Part shown: positions 1 through 7,657 of the stretch, in pieces | Position numbering within the stretch: the first letter of the stretch is position 1 | Layout of the letters: every line of letters begins with the position of its first letter | Assembly: GCA_903864375.1 (NCBI GenBank) | Contig: CAIPFS010000375.1 | Coordinates: 1 to 15,759, forward strand | Direction of reading: 5' to 3' | DNA length: 15,759 nt | Source: an uncultured Verrucomicrobiota bacterium | GTDB lineage: Bacteria; Verrucomicrobiota; Verrucomicrobiia; Limisphaerales; UBA9464 | Notes under the pieces: generated by a model | Databases searched by the model: none | Told to the model about the DNA's origin: nothing | Seen by the model: the letters and a program-made list of their open reading frames with translations, nothing else | Program-made: the position numbers and the translations under genes

Positions 1-137
1 GCATATGCCTGCATCCAGTGCACAAACTGCTCCTTCTCATTGGGGCCAAAGGCCAGTCGCCGCTCCACCACCCGCGAAATGCAATGGTAGTACGCACGAC
101 CCACACCGGAATCCATCTTCAAACGCCCACGCCGCAT
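1..137 (-). CDS. Y1 (REP-associated/IS200-like) transposase, N-terminal part only
   Basis: The minus strand encodes 45 residues that run off the left edge, so only the N-terminus is visible. It reads MRRGRLKMDSG, then AYYHCISRVVERR, then LAFGPNEKEQFVHWMQAY. This layout (basic start, YHCISRV box, R-R, then a hydrophobic-F-G-P-x-E-K segment) is what I know from the single-stranded-DNA transposases of the RAYT/IS200 superfamily that are common in Planctomycetes and Verrucomicrobia. The HUH motif and catalytic tyrosine would lie beyond the edge and cannot be checked. The ATG at 137 is the first start after an in-frame TGA at 168-170; a second in-frame ATG lies at 116. No Shine-Dalgarno site precedes it. 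Intactness of the gene is unknown. The call rests on motif memory, but the match is distinctive. Confidence 0.75.
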   Translation of the reverse strand, partial: MRRGRLKMDSGVGRAYYHCISRVVERRLAFGPNEKEQFVHWMQAY

Positions 138-335
138 GGAGGAACCGTAGTCAGACCATAGCCATTGTCAAACAGATGACCTGTCCCTTTGTACTTTTTG
201 GAATTAAGAGGTGGCTTTCCACGTGGCAGGAAGGGGTGGTTTCGTTTATGAAAGAGACCGAAGTTCGTGGCGTACATGGTCCGGCACCTGGACGCCCGGG
301 CTAAATGCGGTGCAGGACATTCCTTGCTTGACGTT

Positions 336-1985
336 ATGAAGTCTCTTTTACGATTCCGATTCGAGGTCATTGTTTTTTTGTTCCTCCTCCTGACTCCCCT
401 ACGGATGGCGGCACAGAATCGTATCGACCTCGTTTTTGCCTATGGTTCTGAAAAGGAGGAATGGATCAACGAGGCCACCGCTGCGTTCAACCGGTTGGGA
501 GCAAAAACAGCAGAGGGGCGGGTCATCCGCGTCCAGGGCCTCCCAATGGGCTCGGGCGAATGTGTCGATCGGATCGCCAATGGAAGTCTGAAGGCCAACC
601 TGGTAAGCCCGGCCAGTGCCCTTTTCATCAAACTGGCGAATGCCGAATCACGCACTCGTACGGGCAAGGATCTGGTGGGTGACACCGAGAACCTGGTGCT
701 TTCCCCGGTGGTGATTGCCGTCTGGAAGCCGATGGCGGAGGCGCTGGGGTGGGGTTCCAGGCCGGTCGGTTGGAATGAAATTCTGGCCCTGTCGCGGAAT
801 CCGGACGGCTGGGGCTCGCTGAACGCCCCACAATGGGGGCAATTCAAACTGGGACATACGCATCCCGAGTACAGCAACAGTGGACTGATCTCGATTCTGG
901 CTGAAACCTATGCCGGTGCGGGCAAGACGTCCGGATTGACCCTGGCCGATCTGGGACGTCCGGAGGTGGAAGATTTCGTCCGGGGAATCGAGGGCACCAT
1001 CGTCCATTACGGAGCTTCCACTGGATTTTTTGGGAAGAAGATGTTCCAGCAAGGTCCCGGATACCTGAGTGCAGCCGTTCTTTACGAAAACATGATCATC
1101 GAAGCCAACTCCGGGAAATATGCGCTTCCGTTCCCCGTGGTGGCCATTTATCCGAAGGAAGGCACCTTTTGGAGCGACCACCCGGTGGGAGTGGTGGATG
1201 CGGAGTGGAACTCGCCCGAACAGAGGCGGGCATCAAAACGGTACATTCAATTCCTTCTGGCTCCGGAACAACAACGTCGAGCCCTGGCTTACGGGTTTCG
1301 TCCCGGATTGGTGGATATCGCACTGGCCTCCCCCCTCGACAAGGCGCACGGAGTGGATCCTTCCGAACCCAAGACGACGCTGGAGATTCCCAAGCCGGAA
1401 GTCATCCGGGCCGTGGGTCAACTCTGGCAAAAAGCCAAGAAGCACTCGCGGGTGGTCCTGGTGATGGACACCTCCGGCAGCATGAACAGCGGAGGCCGCA
1501 TCGAGAACGCGCGCAAGGGGGCGGCTCAGATGCTGCGATTGATGAAGGACGAGGATACTTTTTCCCTTCTGGCATTTAACACCCGGGTCAACTGGGCCAT
1601 GCATTCGCAACCTCTGGCCCAGGGACGTGCCACAGCGGAAAAGACCATCGCCACCCTATGGGCCAACGGAGGAACCGCGCTGTATGATGCGGTGCTGGCC
1701 GCCCATGAAGACCTTCAAAAGGCACCGGACACGGGCAAAATCTCTGCGGTGGTGGTGCTGACCGACGGCCTGGACACCAACAGCAAAACCCAACTAGCAG
1801 AACTCATGAAGGCGATCCGGTTCGACAGCGAAAAGAGCAATGTCCGGGTCTTCACGATTGCCTACGGCGAGGATGCGAACAAAGCCATCCTGCAACAGAT
1901 TGCGGATGCCACCCAGGCCAAGAGCTATACCGGCACACCTGAGAACATCGAATCGGTGTTCAAGGACATCTCGACCTTCTTTTGA
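336..1985 (+). CDS. Secreted substrate-binding-like protein fused to a von Willebrand factor A domain
   Basis: This 549-residue protein starts with a signal peptide (MKSLLRF, then a hydrophobic core VIVFLFLLLTPL, probable cut after MAAQ). Residues about 28-350 form an extracellular solute-binding-like region: FAYGSEKEEW at its start, LPMGSGE, and the block WGQFKLGHTHP-SNSGL. Residues about 372-545 are a vWA domain with a complete metal-ion-dependent adhesion site: D378-T-S380-G-S382, T447 in GGTALYDA and D477 in VLTDG. The frame stays open upstream to 267, but the ATG at 336 gives the proper signal peptide, so I chose it. The combination matches the 'substrate-binding and VWA domain' proteins known from Actinobacteria. 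First gene of a five-gene run; the next starts 34 bases downstream. No ABC permease or ATPase is nearby, so import is unlikely. I infer a periplasmic sensor or adaptor that binds a ligand and a partner protein. Confidence 0.85.
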   Translation: MKSLLRFRFEVIVFLFLLLTPLRMAAQNRIDLVFAYGSEKEEWINEATAAFNRLGAKTAEGRVIRVQGLPMGSGECVDRIANGSLKANLVSPASALFIKLANAESRTRTGKDLVGDTENLVLSPVVIAVWKPMAEALGWGSRPVGWNEILALSRNPDGWGSLNAPQWGQFKLGHTHPEYSNSGLISILAETYAGAGKTSGLTLADLGRPEVEDFVRGIEGTIVHYGASTGFFGKKMFQQGPGYLSAAVLYENMIIEANSGKYALPFPVVAIYPKEGTFWSDHPVGVVDAEWNSPEQRRASKRYIQFLLAPEQQRRALAYGFRPGLVDIALASPLDKAHGVDPSEPKTTLEIPKPEVIRAVGQLWQKAKKHSRVVLVMDTSGSMNSGGRIENARKGAAQMLRLMKDEDTFSLLAFNTRVNWAMHSQPLAQGRATAEKTIATLWANGGTALYDAVLAAHEDLQKAPDTGKISAVVVLTDGLDTNSKTQLAELMKAIRFDSEKSNVRVFTIAYGEDANKAILQQIADATQAKSYTGTPENIESVFKDISTFF

Positions 1986-2019
1986 ATCTGATTTCCAATC
2001 CCCTCCATTCAAATCCTCC

Positions 2020-3288
2020 ATGAGTGACGAACCCAAACTGACGCTGTTCGGGAAGCTGTTTCTCCTGCTGGTCCTGGGAGCCTGCGCCACCGGGGCCTGG
2101 TGGGCCTTCCACCGCCACTCTTCTGTGGCGTCTGGAAATGCCGGCGAAACCGGTGTCACTGCCAACCCGCCCCGAATCAGTTCCGGAACGACGGATGCGA
2201 CGGGAGGCAGTGCGACTGCCGCCACCTCCACGGGATCTGGCGTCACAGGATCAGTGGAGATTGGGGTGGCCTATGGAACGGAAAAAAAGCGCTGGCTGGA
2301 ATGGGCCGCCGAGGAATTTCCGAAAACAGCCGCCGGACGGGGGATACAGGTCAATCTGATTCCGATGGGATCGATCGAAGCCGCCCAGGCGATCACGGGG
2401 GGCGACAAGCGGATTGATGCATGGACACCGGCAGCGGATCTCTACACGGAGACGTTTGTTCGCGAATTCGAGCTCAAGCATGGTCGGGCTCCCATCGCGC
2501 AACAGGAACAACTGGCCCTGACACCGATGGTCTTCGTGAGCTGGGGAGAACGGACCCAGGCATTCATGGGCCGATACAAGGAGATGACCTTCAAGACCGT
2601 GGGTGAAGCCATCAAGGCTTCTGGAGGGTGGGGCGGGATTGCGCAGAAGCCGGACTGGGGATTCTACAAATTCGCCCACACCCATCCGAGCCAGTCCAAC
2701 AGCGGTTTGATGGCGCTGTTGTTGATGGCCTATGACTTTCACGACAAGACACGGGGTTTGACCATGGCCGACATTCTCGATCCGAAGTTCCAAAGCTGGA
2801 TGGTGGACCTGGAGTCCTCGGTGGTGGAGTTCCCCAATAGTACCGGGAATCTGATGAAGGACATGGTCCTCAAGGGACCGTCGTCTTACGATTGCGTCCT
2901 GGTCTACGAAAGTGTGGCCATTGATTATCTGAAAAATGCCGAAGGCCGCTGGGGAACCCTTCAAGTGACCTATCCCCGGAAAAATCTCTGGAGCAACAAC
3001 CCCTATTACGTGCTATCGACGCCGTGGAGTGATCCGCGGCGGCAGGCAGCGGCGACCGAATTGATGAAATTCCTTATTAGTGAAGCCGCCCAGAAAGTGG
3101 CGCTGACCCACGGCTTTCGGCCTGGAAATCCGGCGGTCCCCATCCTCTTTCCCGAAAGTCCGTTCACCTCCGGTCAGAAATTTGGTCTGAGGGTTGATTT
3201 GAACGGGATTTGTGAATCGCCAAAAGGCGAAGTCATCCACAACCTTCTGGTTGGCTGGAACAACAACGTCCGCTCCCACGAACACTGA
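2020..3288 (+). CDS. Membrane-anchored substrate-binding-like protein, paralogue of the upstream gene without vWA
   Basis: This is a 422-residue protein. Residues about 10-32 (LFGKLFLLLVLGACATGAWW) form one membrane anchor or uncleaved signal. A low-complexity Ser/Thr/Gly/Ala linker follows to about residue 80. The rest is a solute-binding-like domain. It repeats the landmarks of the previous protein: VAYGTEKKRW against FAYGSEKEEW, IPMGS against LPMGS, WGFYKFAHTHP-SNSGL against WGQFKLGHTHP-SNSGL, and a closing THGFRPG against AYGFRPG. The two genes are therefore an ancient tandem duplication, one copy fused to vWA and one tethered to the membrane. The frame is open upstream inside the previous gene, but the ATG at 2020 (MSDEPKLTLFGK) is the first sensible start after the preceding stop. 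A pyrimidine-rich spacer precedes it and there is no Shine-Dalgarno site. The ligand is unknown. Confidence 0.85.
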   Translation: MSDEPKLTLFGKLFLLLVLGACATGAWWAFHRHSSVASGNAGETGVTANPPRISSGTTDATGGSATAATSTGSGVTGSVEIGVAYGTEKKRWLEWAAEEFPKTAAGRGIQVNLIPMGSIEAAQAITGGDKRIDAWTPAADLYTETFVREFELKHGRAPIAQQEQLALTPMVFVSWGERTQAFMGRYKEMTFKTVGEAIKASGGWGGIAQKPDWGFYKFAHTHPSQSNSGLMALLLMAYDFHDKTRGLTMADILDPKFQSWMVDLESSVVEFPNSTGNLMKDMVLKGPSSYDCVLVYESVAIDYLKNAEGRWGTLQVTYPRKNLWSNNPYYVLSTPWSDPRRQAAATELMKFLISEAAQKVALTHGFRPGNPAVPILFPESPFTSGQKFGLRVDLNGICESPKGEVIHNLLVGWNNNVRSHEH

Positions 3289-3302
3289 ACCCCTGCCCTC
3301 CG

Positions 3303-4058
3303 ATGTTCTCCCGACTTTCCAATTTGATTCGCGGCTTTTTCGGCCTCTTCATCTCAGGCCTCGAGCGTCAGAATCCTGAAGCCCTGCTTGAAGTGGAGAA
3401 GGAGAATCTGCGAAAGCAGATCTCCAACTACAATCAGGGTCTCGCCGCCCATGCCGGACTTTGCGAAAAGCTGGTGGGGCAGATTCGCCGGCAGGAAAGT
3501 GAGGAACGTGAGCTCAATGCGAAGGCGATGGCCAACCTCACCGCCGGAAACCGGGATGTGGCGGCCCAGTATGCGCTTCGACTCCAGACCGTGCGACGGG
3601 AGCTGGCCGAAAACCGTGCGCAAGCCAAGCAGGCGGAGACCACCTATCAGGAGCTGCTTCGCGCCCGGGAGGTGGCGGTCAAAAATGCCCAGAGCAAGAT
3701 TGAAGCTCTGAAGTTTGCGATTGATGACATGAAGATCAAGAAGGCCACGGCGGAGTTGACCGAGATGGCCAGCGGAATGATTGGGCAGATTGGATCGAGC
3801 GGCGACACCCTCAACCGCCTTCACGACATCGTTGAGGAGGAGCGAACCAAGGCTGCGGGTCGGGCCCGGGTGGCCCGGGACAGCATGAACACAAGCGACA
3901 TCCTGGTGAAGGAGGCGGAACAAAAGGCACTGGCGGACCAGGCCCTTGCGGAATTTGCCGCCCAAGCCGGTATCGCGCTGGCTCCAGGCGCCCCTTCAGC
4001 CACCGGAGTGCCACCCACCCGCGAAGCCATCGGTCCGACGCCAACGGTCACGCAGTAA
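3303..4058 (+). CDS. PspA/IM30 (phage shock protein A/Vipp1) family membrane-associated protein
   Basis: This 251-residue protein begins with the amphipathic helix expected for this family (MFSRLSNLIRGFFGLFISGL). The family hallmark follows: a stretch like LERQNPEALLEVEKENLRKQ, corresponding to the 'EDPxxLLxxxxxEM' region of PspA. Residues about 30-215 are almost continuous charged coiled coil (RREL, EERELNAKAMANL, ARVARDSMNTSD). The tail after 215 is Ala/Pro-rich and unstructured. PspA and IM30 bind stressed inner membranes, form ESCRT-III-like polymers and maintain the proton barrier. It starts 14 bases after the upstream stop and sits between two envelope proteins and a coiled-coil membrane protein, which suggests it is the membrane-coating part of the cluster. 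No pspF or pspBC homologue is visible. Family membership is confident; the specific task is inferred. Confidence 0.85.
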   Translation: MFSRLSNLIRGFFGLFISGLERQNPEALLEVEKENLRKQISNYNQGLAAHAGLCEKLVGQIRRQESEERELNAKAMANLTAGNRDVAAQYALRLQTVRRELAENRAQAKQAETTYQELLRAREVAVKNAQSKIEALKFAIDDMKIKKATAELTEMASGMIGQIGSSGDTLNRLHDIVEEERTKAAGRARVARDSMNTSDILVKEAEQKALADQALAEFAAQAGIALAPGAPSATGVPPTREAIGPTPTVTQ

Positions 4059-4082
4059 TCCGGCATCCGGCGCCCGATTTCC

Positions 4083-4868
4083 ATGCTCCGGTATCTCCAG
4101 GAGGCCTTCTTTGCCCGTGTCCGAATGGGCTGGCTGGGAGCAGTTCCCGCCAATGGGATCGCTTTTTCCGGACTGATGATCCTCGGATTTGGACACCCTG
4201 GCTTCTGGTTCGTGGGGGTGGGATTGGAGCTGGTCTATCTCTGGGCTTTGACGAGCCATCCGCGATTCCAAAAATGGGTGGCGGCCAAGTCGATTGGCGA
4301 AGTCAAGGATCGGGAAACCGTCCAATGGACGGAGTTGCTGACGCGAATGAACGCCGAGCATCAAGGCCAGGCCCGCCTCCTGGCGGAACGGTGCAACCAG
4401 GTCCGGGAGACCTACCGGCTGAACCAGACCGACGAAAGCATCATCGACAACAACCTGTCGGCGCTCGGTCGACTTCAGGCCATTCATGCCCGACTGCTGC
4501 TGGCGCGCCAACAGATTGAACAACGGGAGGAAACCAACGATGAACCGGAAGTCGTCCAGGAGATTGCCCGGCTGGAGGAGGAACTCCGGCACGCGGGCCT
4601 GCCCGAGTCCCTGGCACGGTCGAAACGCGCGACCGTTGAAATATTGCAGAAGCGGCTTCGAGCCGTCCGGGCCCGCTCCATGACCAGCGAAGAGATTGAC
4701 AGTGATCTCCGGCGGATTGAAGCCCAGGTGGAACTGGCGCTGGACCATGCCACGATGCAGACGAAGCCGCCGGCGATATCCCTCGACCTGGAGTTGACCT
4801 CCCAATTCATCGACACCGGCCCCAGCGAACCCGAACCTCCAACGCGGGTCCGCCCCATCGGCCACTGA
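4083..4868 (+). CDS. Two-helix membrane protein with long cytoplasmic coiled coil, family not recognised
   Basis: I do not recognise a named family. The 261-residue product has a short N-terminus (MLRYLQEAFFARVRMG) and a hydrophobic hairpin at about residues 17-58, made of WLGAVPANGIAFSGLMILGF and FWFVGVGLELVYLWAL. From about residue 70 to 240 it is highly charged and helical (QIEQREETNDEPEVVQEIAR, LEEELRHAGLP, RRIEAQVELALDHA), with heptad-like spacing typical of a coiled coil. The last 20 residues are Pro-rich. By its position, 24 bases after the PspA gene and 28 before the AAA+ gene, it probably holds the cytoplasmic partners at the membrane: the coiled coil could dock on PspA and its C-terminus on the ATPase. 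That role is inference from context. The start at 4083 places the hairpin near the N-terminus, and no better start exists. Confidence 0.75.
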   Translation: MLRYLQEAFFARVRMGWLGAVPANGIAFSGLMILGFGHPGFWFVGVGLELVYLWALTSHPRFQKWVAAKSIGEVKDRETVQWTELLTRMNAEHQGQARLLAERCNQVRETYRLNQTDESIIDNNLSALGRLQAIHARLLLARQQIEQREETNDEPEVVQEIARLEEELRHAGLPESLARSKRATVEILQKRLRAVRARSMTSEEIDSDLRRIEAQVELALDHATMQTKPPAISLDLELTSQFIDTGPSEPEPPTRVRPIGH

Positions 4869-4896
4869 TCCCGGGGCATCCTCTTCCATTCCTCTC

Positions 4897-6540
4897 ATGG
4901 CCTTAATGACTGCCCCCCTTCCCGTTTGGGTCCAAACGGTCATCGACCTGTATAACAGTCAGGCCCACACCCAGTTTCTCCTGACGGGGAATGTGAATGA
5001 CCAGTTCGAAGGACCCAGCGAACCGGGCATTTCCGGAGGAAGCCTTTCGGACTACCTCCAGCAAATCGTCATTCCCCGCTACGATGTGGTTCTTCGCTAC
5101 GATCCTGGCAACGGGCTTCGGGTGGACCGGGGAGGAGCCCTTTTCAGCCAATGGCCGGGGGCCGGGTCCCCCCCGCGAAATGCACGGCCCGCCATCGAAT
5201 TCATTTCCGCCTACCTCCGCTACTGCTCCAATCTGGCGGGTCTGGGCCAAACCCGGATCAAGGTGGCGGTCATTCTGGCGGATGCCGACCTCTTTCTTCA
5301 TAGCGACGATCGGGGGGCGGAAACCAATGCCGCCGCGTTTCTCGTCCGGGAATGGAGTCGGGATCCCGGTTTCACCCGGCATGACATCGTCAGTTTCCTC
5401 CTCGCGGAAAACCTGAATGAACTGCATCCACTTCTTCGGCAGAATCCGGCCACGGCACAGGTCGAAATCCCCCTGCCGGGATCTCCGGAGATTCAGAACT
5501 GGCTGACGCTTCATCGTCCCCTCCGGGTCGTGGCACTGTCGGGATTGGGGGAGGACCTCCGGTCGGCAGCGGAAAGCCTGACGGGCACGACTCTGGCGTC
5601 GCTGGACCGGATGGTCCGGCTGGCCGAACACCGTCGTCAGCCGCTCCAGACCTCTGAACTGGGCCGATTCAAGGCGGAGATCATCGAGCGGGAGTGCCCC
5701 GGGTTGATCGAATTTCTTCCGCCGCGGCTGACATTGAATGACCTCCACGGCCAGGAGTCCCTGAAGCTTCATTTGCGTCAGAATATCACCCTCTGGAAAG
5801 CCTCCCGTCTCGACTTGATTCCGCAGGGATATCTCTTGTGCGGACCGGTCGGCACCGGAAAGACTTACGTGGTCAAATGTCTGGCCGGCGAGGCCGGAGT
5901 TCCGGTGGTGATCCTCAAAAATTTCCGGGACAAATGGTACGGAAGCACCGAAGGCAATCTGGAGAAGATCTTCAGGACCCTTCGGGCACTCGGGCGCTGC
6001 TGTGTCTTCATTGATGAAGCCGATCAGTCGTTGGGCCGACGGGATTCAGGGGGATCTGAACCGGGCGTGTCCGGGAGGGTCTACTCCATGTTCGCCCAGG
6101 AAATGAGCGACCCGGCCAACCGTGGACGCATTCTTTGGATCCTGGCCACCAGCCGTCCGGACCTGGTCGAAGTCGACCTGAAACGCCCGGGCCGGATTGA
6201 TGTCAAAGTCCCGTTGTTTCCCACCCCGACGGCCGATGAAAGCTGGAATCTAATTCGGGGATTGGCCCGGGGCCGGAAGTTGGACCTTCCGCCAACGATC
6301 CCCACGGAACTGGAGGGGAAGGTGCCCGACCTGATGACCCCGGGAGAGGTGGATGCGCTGCTGACGCAACTCCAGCGGGAGGCGGTCGCCCGGAATTCGA
6401 GTCCACTGGAGGCGTTGAGCCGCCGCTTTCAGCATTATCTCCGACCGGTCAGCGAGGAGGTGCTCTGGGAGCAGACCCGGCTGGCGGTGGCCGAGTGCAG
6501 TGATGCCGATTTTATTCCCGATCGATTTCGATCCCTTTAA
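4897..6540 (+). CDS. Tandem AAA+ ATPase with degenerate N-terminal and active C-terminal module
   Basis: This 547-residue protein carries a classical AAA+ module at about residues 285-480. It has Walker A GPVGTGKT at 316-323, the pore-loop-like FRDKWYGSTEGN, Walker B CVFIDEAD at 369-376, sensor-1 ILATSRPD, and an arginine-finger segment LKRPGRID, then a helical lid. The N-terminal half looks like a second AAA fold that lost ATP binding: FLLTGNVNDQF at about 27-37 sits where a Walker A would be but lacks GKT, and VAVILADADLF at about 123-133 resembles a Walker B. This layout recalls Ycf46-type proteins. Two ATG codons are possible (4897 and 4906); the first is listed. The gene closes the five-gene cluster 28 bases after its predecessor. 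I infer that it remodels a partner such as the PspA polymer, as AAA+ proteins do for ESCRT-III. Confidence 0.85.
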   Translation: MALMTAPLPVWVQTVIDLYNSQAHTQFLLTGNVNDQFEGPSEPGISGGSLSDYLQQIVIPRYDVVLRYDPGNGLRVDRGGALFSQWPGAGSPPRNARPAIEFISAYLRYCSNLAGLGQTRIKVAVILADADLFLHSDDRGAETNAAAFLVREWSRDPGFTRHDIVSFLLAENLNELHPLLRQNPATAQVEIPLPGSPEIQNWLTLHRPLRVVALSGLGEDLRSAAESLTGTTLASLDRMVRLAEHRRQPLQTSELGRFKAEIIERECPGLIEFLPPRLTLNDLHGQESLKLHLRQNITLWKASRLDLIPQGYLLCGPVGTGKTYVVKCLAGEAGVPVVILKNFRDKWYGSTEGNLEKIFRTLRALGRCCVFIDEADQSLGRRDSGGSEPGVSGRVYSMFAQEMSDPANRGRILWILATSRPDLVEVDLKRPGRIDVKVPLFPTPTADESWNLIRGLARGRKLDLPPTIPTELEGKVPDLMTPGEVDALLTQLQREAVARNSSPLEALSRRFQHYLRPVSEEVLWEQTRLAVAECSDADFIPDRFRSL

Positions 6541-6771
6541 GGTCCTGCGGACGGCCTATGGTCTCCGCCTGTGCGGAGCGGGCGTCGTTCGGACCACTCA
6601 CGGCCCGAAGCTCTTCCGATGGCACCCATGGCCTCTGCTTTTCCGCTTTGGTTGATCATCATTCATGGTGGGTCCAAGGGACCCTGTGTTCGCGGGTTGA
6701 CTGGAAAAATGGTCCTGGTTTCCACCCGGTCGGAAGCTGGACTTGGAGTGATTTCGGGCTAATCTCCCGGC

Positions 6772-7509
6772 ATGATTGGCTCCAATCCTGTATTGAGTGA
6801 ACGAACGTACAACGGTCTCCCCCGGACGGCGGGCGAGGTCATGACGTTGGACGGGACGGTCAATAAAAGCGGCATCCTGCTGCTGATGACGATCCTGACG
6901 GCCGCCTTTTCCTGGAACCTGACCTCCAGCAACCCTTCTCTCGGAGGCGGGTTGGCAGTTCTCGGGCTCATTGTCGGTGCACTTTGCGCCATCGTTCTTT
7001 GCTTCAAGCAATCGTGGGCTCCAGTTCTGGCACCGGTTTACGCCGTCTTCGAGGGTGCGCTGCTCGGGGCCATTTCCTCGGTTTTCAATGCCAAGTACCA
7101 GGGCATTGCCTTTCAAGCGGCGGCACTGACCTTGGGCGTGCTGGGGGTCATGCTGGTTCTCTACCGGACCGGAGTGCTTCGAGCGACGGAGAAGTTCATG
7201 GTCGTCGTCATGGCGGCGACTGGGGCCATCTCCCTGGTTTATCTCGTCAGCATGGTCATGGGCTTTTTCGGTAAATCGATCCCGATGATTCATGATTCCG
7301 GTCCGATTGGCATCGGTTTCAGCGTCGTTGTGGTGGCAGTCGCCGCGCTGAACTTGATTCTGGACTTTGCCCTCATCGAGTCGGGTGTCCGGCGGGGTGC
7401 ACCAAAGTACATGGAATGGTATGCGGGCTTCAGCCTGCTGGTGACCATCGTCTGGCTCTACCTCGAGATCCTTCGCCTGTTGAGCAAACTGAACAACTCG
7501 AGACGCTGA
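6772..7509 (+). CDS. Bax inhibitor-1/YccA family integral membrane protein
   Basis: This 245-residue protein has seven predicted membrane helices, at about residues 33-51, 58-78, 83-105, 112-133, 142-164, 180-202 and 218-240. The N-terminus (MIGSNPVLSERTY, then MTLDGTVNKSGILLL), the helix YAVFEGALLGAISSVF and the closing segment GAPKYMEWYAGF-LVTIVWLYLEILR are hallmarks of the BI-1-like subfamily (Pfam BaxI_1). Relatives include E. coli YccA, which modulates the FtsH protease, and B. subtilis YetJ, a pH-gated calcium leak channel. In the sixth helix I read LDFALIESG (D198, A200, E203), where I remember relatives having an Asp at the Ala position. It lies 231 bases after the AAA+ gene, so it is probably a separate unit, although its membrane-stress role would fit that cluster. 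Confidence 0.88.
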   Translation: MIGSNPVLSERTYNGLPRTAGEVMTLDGTVNKSGILLLMTILTAAFSWNLTSSNPSLGGGLAVLGLIVGALCAIVLCFKQSWAPVLAPVYAVFEGALLGAISSVFNAKYQGIAFQAAALTLGVLGVMLVLYRTGVLRATEKFMVVVMAATGAISLVYLVSMVMGFFGKSIPMIHDSGPIGIGFSVVVVAVAALNLILDFALIESGVRRGAPKYMEWYAGFSLLVTIVWLYLEILRLLSKLNNSRR

Positions 7510-7570
7510 AGTCTCCGAGGTGCTGCCAAACGGGCACCCCTAAAACCTGGCCCGCGGCTGGGACGTCAGC

Positions 7571-7600
7571 AAAAAGGGACCTTACCCAAAGGGGGTCCCT
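7571..7600 (-). terminator. Rho-independent terminator for the small lipoprotein gene
   Basis: On the minus strand AGGGACC (7600-7594) pairs perfectly with GGTCCCT (7581-7575) across a 12-base loop. The stem runs straight into TTTT (7574-7571), giving five T in a row with the last stem base. It lies about 57 bases after the minus-strand stop at 7658. Reading + there is no T run after the hairpin, so it is oriented for the minus-strand gene, though the stem might also slow polymerase leaving the BI-1 gene. Confidence 0.6.
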
Positions 7601-7657
7601 GGTGCGGTGGGGAGACGGGACGGAAGGGGTCCGGTCTTTGAGGAATCCCCTCGTGAG

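Noticed and set aside
219..226. Palindrome CCACGTGG upstream of the first cluster gene
   Set aside because: Eight bases are expected by chance at this scale and there is no second copy or matching regulator.
5..304. 99-residue + strand frame at the left edge
   Set aside because: It runs antisense to the transposase N-terminus, has no recognisable motif and ends in low-complexity Pro/Gly sequence.
3996..4943. 315-residue minus-strand frame
   Set aside because: It lies opposite the coiled-coil membrane protein and PspA end; its His/Gln/Arg-rich composition is typical of a shadow in GC-rich DNA.
4903..5772. 289-residue minus-strand frame
   Set aside because: It is antisense to the N-terminal half of the AAA+ gene and shows no domain or signal.
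6563..6578. Hairpin CTCCGC-CTGT-GCGGAG just after the AAA+ gene
   Set aside because: The six-pair stem has no T run on either strand, so it cannot be called a terminator.
6541..6771. Possible promoter or small gene in the gap before the BI-1 gene
   Set aside because: Frames of 63 and 80 residues show no motif, and TTGACT near 6697 has no -10 box at a sensible distance.
6598..7293. 231-residue minus-strand frame
   Set aside because: It is antisense to the BI-1 gene, rich in His/Asn/Arg/Gln and without family motifs.
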